Shown: piece after piece, positions 1 to 8,828 of the stretch
Position numbering within the stretch: position 1 is the stretch's first letter
Layout: each line of letters starts with the position of its first letter
Origin: 0-14-3-00-62-12 sp034440555
GTDB lineage: Bacteria > Pseudomonadota > Gammaproteobacteria > Xanthomonadales > Ahniellaceae
Direction: 5' to 3'
DNA: 11,094 nucleotides
Assembly: GCA_034440555.1 (NCBI GenBank)
Contig: JAWXCG010000074.1
Span: forward strand, 1 to 11,094
The notes under the pieces: generated by a model
The model's database searches: none
Told to the model about the DNA's origin: nothing
What the model saw: only the letters and a program-made list of their open reading frames with translations
Position numbers and translations under genes: made by a program

Positions 1-186
1 GTAAGGATGCGCCAGAAACGCGCGCGTATCCTTTTTCTTCGGGGTTGGCGGAAGGCTGCGTTCACCATCGCGCTGAATCAGCGACGCAATCTCGTTCAGC
101 GCCGTTGCAAATGCGATCCGTACCGGCTCGGCCCCATTTTGACGCCAGCTGGCCGCATTCTGTTCGTAGCGCGCCATTCCGCGAGT
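1..186 (-). other. Out-of-frame continuation of the lipoprotein gene (partial)
   Basis: On the minus strand a second frame is open for 62 codons, from 186 to the left edge, with no stop. It reads ACT CGC GGA ATG GCG and so on. It encodes a peptide of normal composition (TRGMARYEQNAASWRQNGAE, later a helix-like stretch, then a Pro/Lys-rich part) and is entered directly after the six-A run at 186-191 (codons K212-K213). One extra A in that run would join it to the lipoprotein frame. The reading frame change is seen directly. That it is the real C-terminus is an inference. The cause could be a sequencing or assembly error in the homopolymer, a true inactivating deletion, or slippage. Confidence 0.6.
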
Positions 187-824
187 TTTTTCTGTTTGAC
201 GAAAGGGCTGCGGGTCACGTGCTGCGACGAGTAACTGCCCTCATGCAGCAATGTAGGCTCGATCGCCTTGCGCTGCTTGGACGACATCTTCTTCCATTGC
301 TTTTCGTCAGGCGGCATGGTGCTGAACTTCTGTAGTGTCACGCCCGCGCTCACATAGGCGATCTCGAAATCTTGCTCAAATGCGTATCTCGTACTCACCA
401 AAAACACATTGGCGGGTAAGACGCTTTGCAAGTGCGCTCTCCATTCCTCATTATTGCGGACGACCTTGAACCGCGCATCTGCCTTGACCATGCTGGTAGG
501 CAGATGAGCTTCGATCGCCTCGATGAGCTTGGCTTCGTACTGGTAGTCGAGCAACGCGTCACGCAGGGGCGCAATCGCTTCCTGGCGGTTCTTGGTTTTT
601 GCGGATTCGATTGCGACCTCGATCAACACTCCCAACAGTCCACCACCGCCGCTACCAACGTCGGCATCATCTACTAATACTTCCGACTGAGTGAGAAAAA
701 TTACTACGTGCTCGGCCTTTCCGGCCTCCACCATCGGAGTGTCGAGCTTTACAAGCGGTCCGGGCATGCACCCTGCAAGCCCTGTCAAGAGCAGTGACGC
801 AGCAAATCGAATTCTCTTTTTCAT
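96..824 (-). CDS. Putative lipoprotein of unknown function, 3' end frameshifted
   Basis: As read, this frame encodes 242 residues. The N-terminus is a lipoprotein signal peptide: basic MKKRIR, a hydrophobic stretch, then the lipobox L16-A17-G18-C19, so C19 would be lipidated. Residue +2 is Met, not Asp, which in enterobacterial rules favours the outer membrane. A Gly-rich patch lies at about residues 58-62, and the rest looks like a mixed alpha/beta soluble domain in the periplasm. I do not recognise the family. The last 29 residues (after K213) are basic and look out of frame. Next to them a second frame stays open from 186 to the window edge, so the true protein probably continues past base 1 (see the separate entry). 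The start ATG is supported by the signal peptide directly after it, although the ribosome binding site is weak. No partner gene is visible; the flank at 825-1443 is nearly empty. I am sure of the lipoprotein signal and unsure whether the gene is functional. Confidence 0.7.
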   Translation of the reverse strand: MKKRIRFAASLLLTGLAGCMPGPLVKLDTPMVEAGKAEHVVIFLTQSEVLVDDADVGSGGGGLLGVLIEVAIESAKTKNRQEAIAPLRDALLDYQYEAKLIEAIEAHLPTSMVKADARFKVVRNNEEWRAHLQSVLPANVFLVSTRYAFEQDFEIAYVSAGVTLQKFSTMPPDEKQWKKMSSKQRKAIEPTLLHEGSYSSQHVTRSPFVKQKKLAEWRATNRMRPAGVKMGPSRYGSHLQRR

Positions 825-1443
825 GGTCGGGCTTCATTGGCAATGATGAGGTTGCTCGCGCCAGATGCAACGCTGGGCGTATGCAAGAGGTGCATGGCGG
901 CAGGTCCATCAACGCACGCCTGGCTTATATACGTGCGGTACGGTGTTGAATCGAATCAACGAACTTCTTCAACCGAAGAATCTAACATGCTTGCTTTTCC
1001 TATTCTATAGTCGTGGGCGTCCCTTCGATCATGGCTTTTGCAGACGCAGACGCAGACGCGTCGATGCGCGAACTAACGATTGAAGACATCGACAATGACG
1101 CGACATCCGAGTTCGGAAGAGAACGCCTAGAGGCGGATGAGCACGTGGACGACCCATGTCTGGTACAGCACGGAGCGGCGTAGCTGTGGCTCTTTCGGGT
1201 GCGGATTTCGCGTGAGATTGCGCGCGGCGCGCGTGTTCTATCGGTGCAAAGCGCGCTGAAACAGGCACTTCAGGGCCGCTGGCGCGATTGCGATCGAAGC
1301 TCGTCGTTGCCTGACAATGCACTTGCTATTTGAGGTCAGCGCGGGGCAGGCGTTTGCATTCGGCGCCAAACAATTGCAATCAAGGTGAGCGGGTGCGCAG
1401 CAATGAGTCGTGCCAATCGCTCACGACGAGCTGGACAGGAGGC
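825..1443. other. Gene-poor intergenic stretch
   Basis: About 620 bp lies between the lipoprotein start and the crotonase stop without a convincing gene. It holds two small inverted repeats: GTTGA/TCAAC at 945-949 and 956-960, and TTCTTC/GAAGAA at 965-970 and 975-980 with a 4-nt loop. It also holds an AT-richer patch at about 981-1012 and one possible small ORF (1031-1183). The open frames on either strand through 1029-1440 are Arg-rich or poorly composed and have no ribosome binding site. No tRNA, terminator or insertion-sequence end is recognised. Confidence 0.5.
1031..1183 (+). CDS. Possible small ORF with a MREL-type N-terminus (uncertain)
   Basis: A 50-codon frame starts at ATG 1031, with an in-frame ATG at 1064 giving 39 residues. 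It encodes an acidic peptide. The first part is a GCAGAC triple repeat (1040-1057, Ala-Asp repeats), followed by MRELTIEDID at the second ATG. MREL(T/N) openings are typical of bacteriocin-like leader peptides in Xanthomonadales, which normally end in Gly-Gly; no Gly-Gly follows here. There is no clear ribosome binding site before either ATG. After the TAG stop the same frame stays open to a TGA at 1331-1333, which would fit a decayed gene but may also be chance in GC-rich DNA. Treat as a weak candidate. Confidence 0.2.
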   Translation: MAFADADADASMRELTIEDIDNDATSEFGRERLEADEHVDDPCLVQHGAA

Positions 1444-2202
1444 TCAGCCCTTCTTGGCCTTGAGCTTTGCCACCATGGCCTGCAGTGTCGCCTGGGTTTC
1501 TTCGCCAAACCAGGAATCGGCAAATGCGTCCGCCGGGTAGCGTGTGGCATCGCCCATGATGTCGGCCAGGTCGCGACGGGCGAGGCGGCGCGTGCCACTC
1601 ATCGCCTCGGTCGGCAGCGCGAGCTGTTTTTGGCACCAGGCCAGTGCTTGCGGAATCACCTGATCGACTTCGGCGAGTTCATCCACGAGGCCGATCTGCA
1701 ACGCAGCTTCGGGATCGATCATCGCGCCGGCAACCATCATGCGTTCGGCGCGATGTGCGCCGAGCAGGCGCTTGAACGCGAGTTGGATGACCTCGGGTAC
1801 GACCAATCCGACCTGCACTTCGTTCAGGCCAATTTTGAAATTCCCGCGCGCCATGACGCGGTAGTCGCAGAAGATGCTGATCACCGCGCCGCCAGCCGGA
1901 GAGTGGCCAGTAATAGCAGCGACCGTGGGAATCGGGGAGCGCGCGACCACGGCCATCAATTGGAAGAAGTCGCCCCAGAAGGCGATAATGCCGGCGCGAT
2001 CGAGTTGCAGCAGTGCGGGAACATCCAGCCCGGCCGAGAACATGCCGGGCGCGCCGCTGATGACTGCGGCGCGAAAACCCTCACCAGGTGCATCGCGCAG
2101 TGCGCTGAGCAGGGCCTTGCAGAATTCCGGGGAGATGGCATTGACCGGCGGGCGTGCCATTCGCAGTTCCAGAATCTTGTCGTGCGCGATTCGTTCGATC
2201 AT
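1444..2202 (-). CDS. Enoyl-CoA hydratase/isomerase family protein, delta3,delta2-enoyl-CoA isomerase-like
   Basis: This is a 252-residue crotonase-fold protein. The two oxyanion-hole loops are visible: FSAGLD at residues 55-60 and GHSPAGG at 99-105. The segment FKIGLNEVQVGLVVPE (122-137) differs from enoyl-CoA hydratases, which have a PE...G.PG.GG pattern. It resembles mitochondrial 3,2-trans-enoyl-CoA isomerase (ECI1/DCI), where the Glu of the LNE motif is the catalytic base; here that is E128. The C-terminal helix ending LKAKKG also resembles that family. The likely role is shifting the double bond of 3-enoyl-CoA intermediates to the 2-trans position during beta-oxidation of unsaturated fatty acids, in the cytoplasm. 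An in-frame ATG at 2244 would add 14 residues. I prefer 2202 because family members begin close to this point; neither start has a strong ribosome binding site. The gene is divergent from the copper chaperone gene and has no obvious beta-oxidation partner nearby. Substrate is not proven. Confidence 0.85.
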   Translation of the reverse strand: MIERIAHDKILELRMARPPVNAISPEFCKALLSALRDAPGEGFRAAVISGAPGMFSAGLDVPALLQLDRAGIIAFWGDFFQLMAVVARSPIPTVAAITGHSPAGGAVISIFCDYRVMARGNFKIGLNEVQVGLVVPEVIQLAFKRLLGAHRAERMMVAGAMIDPEAALQIGLVDELAEVDQVIPQALAWCQKQLALPTEAMSGTRRLARRDLADIMGDATRYPADAFADSWFGEETQATLQAMVAKLKAKKG

Positions 2203-2385
2203 GGGGCGATACTTCGATGATGAGCTATCGTCACAAAGTACCATGTAACACTAAGCCCGCAGGAGTGGCGCGGACGACATTTGTTTGATCGCCGCGCGGA
2301 TGCGTTGTCTTGCTCCGCTCCAATGCGAGCGGGTTGCTGCTCCGAGATGTTTGCACCGGCGTGCAGAGTTTTTTTATTCATTGAT

Positions 2386-2391
2386 GGAGGG
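2386..2391 (+). promoter_or_regulatory. Strong ribosome binding site of the PCu(A)C gene
   Basis: GGAGGG lies 7 nt before ATG 2399. It fixes the start well downstream of the longest open frame (which begins at 2285) and places the signal peptide at the N-terminus. Confidence 0.8.
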
Positions 2392-2398
2392 TGTGAAC

Positions 2399-2854
2399 AT
2401 GATGTTAGCGCGTGCGGTGTTGACGGTCGGATTGCTGGTTTTCTGCTCGGCATTTGCTGGCGCCAGCGCTGGCGTATTGCAGGTACACGACACCTGGATT
2501 CGTGATGCACCGCCGACGGCGCGGATGCGTTCGGCCTATGCGGTTCTGATCAACGAGGGCGACAGCGAGATCGAAGTTGTCTCCGCGTCCAGCCCTGATT
2601 TCGGCCTGGTTGAGATGCACGAGACACGGATGGAAAACGACATCGCAAAGATGCGAGAGTTGCCCTCGGTGAAGATTGCCCCAGGCGCGAAGTTCACCTT
2701 CAAGCCCAGTGGCGCACACTTCATGCTGATGCAGCCGAAGCGTGAGATGCACAAAGGCGACAGCACGACGATCACACTGACCTTGAAATCGGGCGAAGTG
2801 CTGGAGGCGGGTTTTGTGGTTGCGCCGCCGCCCAAGCCCAAGACCGCCAATTAA
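2399..2854 (+). CDS. PCu(A)C copper chaperone, periplasmic
   Basis: The protein has 151 residues and belongs to the PCu(A)C (DUF461) family of periplasmic Cu(I) chaperones, which bring copper to the CuA centre of cytochrome c oxidase. The family metal motif HX10MX21HXM is exact: H74, M85, H107 and M109, with another Met at 111. A signal peptide is clear, with hydrophobic residues about 5-20 and probable cleavage after ASA at 24. The mature domain starts with the family-typical VHDTWIRDAPP. The end is Pro/Lys-rich. The start at ATG 2399 is chosen because GGAGGG (2386-2391) lies 7 nt upstream; ATG 2402 follows directly, and an open frame further upstream to 2285 lacks a signal-peptide layout. 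No SCO1, cox or TonB-dependent receptor gene is adjacent in this window, so the link to copper supply comes from the family only. It converges with the thioesterase across a REPIN-like hairpin. Confidence 0.92.
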   Translation: MMLARAVLTVGLLVFCSAFAGASAGVLQVHDTWIRDAPPTARMRSAYAVLINEGDSEIEVVSASSPDFGLVEMHETRMENDIAKMRELPSVKIAPGAKFTFKPSGAHFMLMQPKREMHKGDSTTITLTLKSGEVLEAGFVVAPPPKPKTAN

Positions 2855-2881
2855 GCCGATCCGTCGAAGGTAGCAGCGCTC

Positions 2882-2959
2882 TTGTGGGAGCGGCTTTAGC
2901 CGCGAAGCTCTTGTTGTTGATTTACAGCAAGAGTTTCGCGGCTGAAGCGGCTCCCACAA
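2882..2959. repeat. REPIN-like double palindrome, probable bidirectional terminator
   Basis: Two 32-nt arms (2882-2913 and 2928-2959) are inverted copies with 29 of 32 positions complementary; two of the three differences would be G-U pairs in RNA. A 14-nt loop separates them. Each arm contains its own small palindrome of the GCGGCTTTAGCCGC type preceded by TGTGGGA: perfect in the left arm, one mismatch in the right. This is the layout of paired REP sequences (REPINs). The GTGGGAGCGGCTT core resembles elements scattered in Pseudomonas and Xanthomonadales genomes. It lies in the 128-bp gap between the convergent PCu(A)C and thioesterase genes, so it could end transcripts from both sides or stabilise their 3' ends. 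Confidence 0.85.
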
Positions 2960-2982
2960 CAGCGGGTGCGGTGGCGTGATTG

Positions 2983-3401
2983 TTACGCGCCCAGCGCGCG
3001 ACGCACGTAGTCGGGCAGGGGAATCGAGGTACCGAGTTTGGGTGCGGTCCAGACCAATACGGTGTCGCCTTCGGCGTAGACGATCGACGCGTCGCTGTGG
3101 TCTAGCATGCGAAATGGAATCACCACGCTGCTGCGCCCGACTCTGCCAGCGTAGAGTTCAATCGATAGCTCGGCCGGCCATTCGACGGGCTTTCGATAGT
3201 TGATCGTCATGGCGGCGATCACTGGCGCCGATTCGGGACTGGACCAGGGGCCGTCAAAGGTGCGGAACCACTGCAACCGGGCTTCTTCCAGATAAGTGGA
3301 ATAGACGCTGTTGTTGACATGGTTGAACGCATCCATATCGCCCCAGCGCGTGCTGACGTGAACGCGGATCAACAGTGGCTGCTGATTCACACTGACTTCA
3401 C

Positions 3402-3405
<4 letters not shown>
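2983..3405 (-). CDS. Acyl-CoA thioesterase, hotdog fold (4HBT family)
   Basis: The protein has 140 residues. The N-terminal motif R20-W-G-D-M-D25, then N28-H-V-N-N32, then Y35, Y38 and E40-E-A-R, is the signature of the 4HBT/YbgC/FadM-type thioesterases. D25 lines up with the catalytic Asp of 4-hydroxybenzoyl-CoA thioesterase. It should hydrolyse an acyl-CoA thioester in the cytoplasm; the substrate cannot be told. Length and the single hotdog domain are normal, and it probably works as a dimer or tetramer. The ATG at 3405 overlaps the uvrA TGA as ATGA, with GGAAAG about 8 nt upstream inside uvrA. It is therefore probably co-transcribed and translationally coupled with uvrA, although I know of no functional link between the two. 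The REPIN-like hairpin follows 24 nt after the stop. Confidence 0.88.
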
Positions 3406-6380
<2,975 letters not shown>

Positions 6381-6403
6381 AGAAGGGCTCCGGTAAAGCG
6401 GAC

Positions 6404-6432
6404 ACCTTATCCCGGAGCGCGGGTGGCGGCAA
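6404..6432 (-). promoter_or_regulatory. Candidate sigma70 promoter of uvrA
   Basis: On the minus strand TTGCCG (6432-6427) and TAAGGT (6409-6404) are separated by 17 nt, placing the transcription start about 15-20 nt before the uvrA ATG, just ahead of its GGAG. The fit to consensus is moderate. Confidence 0.45.
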
Positions 6433-6523
6433 TGTGAAAACACGCTAGGCTGGGCCCTCGCACAGCAGGGATTCAGCGGGCTTTGAGTCGGCATGCGCCT
6501 GATGTTTGCCGCGAACCACCAGC

Positions 6524-6552
6524 TTGACCCGAATCCGGGAGCCCGCTATCCT
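6524..6552 (+). promoter_or_regulatory. Probable sigma70 promoter of rplU-rpmA
   Basis: TTGACC (6524-6529) and TATCCT (6547-6552) are separated by exactly 17 nt. The start of transcription would lie near 6559, leaving a leader of about 40 nt before rplU. It is back to back with the uvrA promoter in the same 220-bp gap. Confidence 0.6.
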
Positions 6553-6600
6553 CGCGCGCCCTTTTTATGGGGCTAGAATAACTACAGAAGAGGTTTCAGC

Positions 6601-6915
6601 ATGTACGCAGTCGTTGTTACGGGCGGTAAGCAATACCGCGTTATGCAGGGTGAGACCCTGCGCGTTGAATTGCTCGATGTCGAGCCAGGAGCCGCGGTCG
6701 TATTCGACCAGGTGTTGCTGTTGGGTGATGGCGATTCCATCGTGATTGGCCAGCCCACCGTGAACGGCGCTACGGTCAGTGCCACGGTCAAGAGCCACGG
6801 CCGCGCGGACAAGATCAAGATCGTCAAGTTCCGTCGCCGCAAGCACCATCGCAAGCAGATGGGTCATCGTCAGCATTTTACCGAAGTCGAGATCACTGGT
6901 ATCGCCAAGGGCTGA
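6601..6915 (+). CDS. rplU: 50S ribosomal protein L21
   Basis: The protein has 104 residues, the normal L21 length. It begins MYAVVVTGGKQYRV, has the GDGDSIVIGQP segment in the middle, and carries the basic KFRRRKHHRKQMGHRQ stretch (about 77-92) that binds 23S rRNA, followed by the typical ITGI end. AAGAGG (6588-6593) is 7 nt before the ATG. It is first in a short operon with rpmA, 57 bp downstream, behind a good promoter at 6524-6552. This order is nearly universal in proteobacteria. Confidence 0.98.
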   Translation: MYAVVVTGGKQYRVMQGETLRVELLDVEPGAAVVFDQVLLLGDGDSIVIGQPTVNGATVSATVKSHGRADKIKIVKFRRRKHHRKQMGHRQHFTEVEITGIAKG

Positions 6916-6972
6916 AGTCCTGGTTGATCGCCGTATCCCGTCTTCCGTTTCGTATCGCAGGAGTAATTCGTC

Positions 6973-7233
6973 ATGGCACAGAAAAAAGGCGTAGGCAGTT
7001 CCCGTAACGGCCGCGATTCCAACCCAAAATACCTCGGCGTCAAGATCTATGGTGGCCAGGCGATCGATGCCGGCAACATCATCGTGCGCCAGCGTGGCAC
7101 GCAGTACCACCCTGGTGTGAATGTCGGCCTCGGCCGTGATCACACGCTGTTTGCGTTGGCCAATGGCGTGGTTGAGTTCGCCGTCAAGGGTCCCAATGGC
7201 GGTCGTCGCACGGTAAACGTAAAAACCGCGTAA
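6973..7233 (+). CDS. rpmA: 50S ribosomal protein L27
   Basis: The protein has 86 residues and opens MAQKKGVGSSRNGRDSNPKY, the classic L27 N-terminus that reaches the peptidyl transferase centre. No Firmicutes-type cleavable extension is present, as expected for a proteobacterium. The conserved IIVRQRGTQYHPG block lies at about 36-48. AGGAG (6959-6963) sits 9 nt before the ATG. It is second in the rplU operon and is followed by a strong intrinsic terminator. Confidence 0.98.
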   Translation: MAQKKGVGSSRNGRDSNPKYLGVKIYGGQAIDAGNIIVRQRGTQYHPGVNVGLGRDHTLFALANGVVEFAVKGPNGGRRTVNVKTA

Positions 7234-7257
7234 GCCAAATTGTCAGATTTTACGAAG

Positions 7258-7286
7258 AGCCCCGCCTCGTGCGGGGCTTTTCTTTT
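7258..7286 (+). terminator. Intrinsic terminator after rpmA
   Basis: A perfect 8-bp GC-rich stem AGCCCCGC/GCGGGGCT (7258-7265 and 7271-7278) with a 5-nt loop is followed by a T-rich run through 7286. It starts 24 nt after the rpmA stop and ends 26 nt before obgE. Confidence 0.88.
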
Positions 7287-7312
7287 GTACGTCTAACACG
7301 GAAGATGCTGTC

Positions 7313-8359
7313 ATGAGATTTGTTGATGAAGCCGAGATCGAAGTCCTGGCCGGAGGCGGCGGCAATGGCGCGGTCAGTTTCCGTCGCGAGAAGTACATTC
7401 CGCAGGGTGGGCCGGACGGCGGCAATGGTGGCGATGGTGGCAACGTCTATGTCATCGCCGACGCCAATCTGAATACCCTGGTCGACTTCCGCCACCAGCG
7501 CAAGTTTGCGGCGCAGCGCGGTGAAAACGGTATGGGTCGGCAGATGACCGGCTCCAATGGCGTGCATGCCGAGATCCGTGTGCCAGTCGGTACGGTGGTG
7601 ATCAACGTCCCAACCGACGAGATCATCGGCGATCTGATCACCCATGGTGATCGGCTGCTGGTGGCCAAGGGCGGGCACGGCGGTGCTGGCAACGTCAATT
7701 TCAAGACTTCGACCAATCGCGCGCCGACCAAGGCGGTCCCAGGAACGGCGGGCGAGGAGCGCGAAATCCGCTTTGAGCTGAAGCTGCTGGCGGATGTCGG
7801 ATTGCTCGGGTTTCCCAATGCGGGCAAGTCCACGTTCATCCGTGCGGTCTCGGCGGCGACGCCCAAAGTCGCCGATTACCCGTTCACCACGCTGTATCCG
7901 AATTTGGGTGTGGTCTCGGTGGGCCGCGAAAAGAGCTTCGTAATCGCTGATATTCCGGGCGTGATCGAGGGTGCCGCTGAGGGCGCCGGGCTAGGCATCC
8001 AGTTTCTCAAGCACGTGTCGCGCACCAGTCTGCTGCTGCACATGGTCGATATCGCGCCGCTGGACGACACCGATCCGGTAGCGCAGATAAAAATCATCGA
8101 GCGCGAGCTGAAAAAGTTCGATGCTGATCTGGCCAAGCGCCCGCGCTGGCTGGTGATGAACAAAATCGACATGTTGCCCGAGGATGAGTGCGAACGACGG
8201 GTGCAAGACATCGTCAAGCGTTTGCGTTGGGGCCGCAAACCCTGGTTCGCTGTATCAGCGCACTCCGGTGTGGGCACGGAGCAGGTGTGTCGCAAGGCGA
8301 TGGCGTTCATCGACGCGGAGCGACGCGACGCGGCGGAACAGGCGGAGGCGGAGGCCTGA
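7313..8359 (+). CDS. obgE: GTPase Obg/CgtA
   Basis: Obg is an essential GTPase that binds the 50S subunit and links late ribosome assembly to growth state and (p)ppGpp. The 348-residue protein has the Gly-rich Obg domain at about 1-158 (GGGGNG near 14-19, GGPDGGNGGDGG at 32-43). The G domain follows with G1 GFPNAGKST (166-174), switch I FTTLYPNLG (191-199), G3 DIPG (213-216), G4 NKID (283-286) and G5 SAHSG (315-319). The end is a short acidic Ala/Glu tail. All motifs are intact. The start ATG matches the family N-terminus (MRFVDEAEIEV), with GGAAG about 8 nt upstream. It sits just behind the rpmA terminator, so it depends on read-through or on a promoter I cannot see. It converges with rpsT across a shared terminator. 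Confidence 0.97.
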   Translation: MRFVDEAEIEVLAGGGGNGAVSFRREKYIPQGGPDGGNGGDGGNVYVIADANLNTLVDFRHQRKFAAQRGENGMGRQMTGSNGVHAEIRVPVGTVVINVPTDEIIGDLITHGDRLLVAKGGHGGAGNVNFKTSTNRAPTKAVPGTAGEEREIRFELKLLADVGLLGFPNAGKSTFIRAVSAATPKVADYPFTTLYPNLGVVSVGREKSFVIADIPGVIEGAAEGAGLGIQFLKHVSRTSLLLHMVDIAPLDDTDPVAQIKIIERELKKFDADLAKRPRWLVMNKIDMLPEDECERRVQDIVKRLRWGRKPWFAVSAHSGVGTEQVCRKAMAFIDAERRDAAEQAEAEA

Positions 8360-8381
8360 TGCCGGTCAGATTACAGACAAC

Positions 8382-8409
8382 AAAAAAGCCGGCTAGCGCC
8401 GGCTTTTTT
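8382..8409. terminator. Bidirectional intrinsic terminator between obgE and rpsT
   Basis: AAAAAAGCCGGC (8382-8393), loop TAGC, then GCCGGCTTTTTT (8398-8409) form a perfect 12-bp inverted repeat with an A run on one side and a T run on the other. It lies 22 nt after the obgE stop and 15 nt after the rpsT stop on the other strand, and should end both transcripts. Confidence 0.92.
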
Positions 8410-8424
8410 GCTGCTGCTGCGCGT

Positions 8425-8688
8425 TTACTTGATCGCGCGGATCGCGGCGGTCAGGCGGCTCTTGTGGCGTGCGGCTTTGTTCTTGTGGATCAGGCCGCGA
8501 ACGCTGAAGCGGTCGAGCAGCGGCTGTGCACTCGCGAACGCGGTTTCAGCGCCGGCTTTGTCACCCGTCTCGATGGCTTTGATGACTTTCTTGACGGCGG
8601 TGCGCATCATCGAACGGTGGCTGTTGTTTTGCAGCCGGTTCTTCTCAGACGTGCGCGCGCGTTTTTTCGCGGACTTGATATTTGCCAC
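8425..8688 (-). CDS. rpsT: 30S ribosomal protein S20
   Basis: The protein has 87 residues: MANIKSAKKRARTSEKNR at the start, strongly basic and helical, with KNKAARHKSRLTAAI at the end. This is normal S20, a primary 16S rRNA binder. The start codon is GTG at 8688 (GTG GCA AAT ATC), placed by GGAG 7 nt upstream and by the conserved second residues. E. coli rpsT also uses a non-AUG start (UUG), and S20 there represses its own translation, so the weak start may serve control here too. A strong promoter lies upstream and a shared terminator follows. The divergent arrangement with murJ is common in gammaproteobacteria. Confidence 0.97.
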   Translation of the reverse strand: MANIKSAKKRARTSEKNRLQNNSHRSMMRTAVKKVIKAIETGDKAGAETAFASAQPLLDRFSVRGLIHKNKAARHKSRLTAAIRAIK

Positions 8689-8726
8689 TATGTTGCTCCG
8701 GAATCGGGGGTACAGAAAGGGCGCGC

Positions 8727-8755
8727 ATTATCTTTGGATGCGGGCGTGGCGTCAA
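8727..8755 (-). promoter_or_regulatory. Sigma70 promoter of rpsT
   Basis: On the minus strand TTGACG (8755-8750) and GATAAT (8732-8727) are separated by exactly 17 nt, each one or two bases from consensus. The start of transcription would be near 8720, giving a leader of about 30 nt to the GTG start. Confidence 0.75.
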
Positions 8756-8828
8756 TCAAATGCTTGCGCGGATTGGAATTTTCCCTAAATCAACCGGTGC
8801 CGAGACGACAAGCGGGGCGGGTAAGGCG

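Noticed and set aside
1040..1057. Three tandem copies of GCAGAC
   Set aside because: Too short to be a meaningful repeat array; mentioned only as part of the small ORF.
1330..2220. A 296-codon open frame on the plus strand
   Set aside because: It lies antisense to the crotonase gene, has no ribosome binding site, and its product is rich in His, Arg and Gln as expected for a shadow of a GC-rich gene.
2351..2380. TTGCAC...TATTCA as a promoter of the PCu(A)C gene
   Set aside because: The spacer would be 18 nt, but the transcript would start inside or right at the ribosome binding site, so it is unlikely to be the main promoter.
6450..6465. CTG-N10-CAG resembling a LexA box upstream of uvrA
   Set aside because: The interior is GC-rich instead of alternating AT, it lies upstream of the -35 region, and Xanthomonadales LexA sites differ; a chance match is likely.
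6381..6494. A 38-residue N-terminal extension of UvrA
   Set aside because: It runs through the candidate uvrA promoter, is Cys/Pro/Arg-rich with no family similarity, and the ribosome binding site supports ATG 6380.
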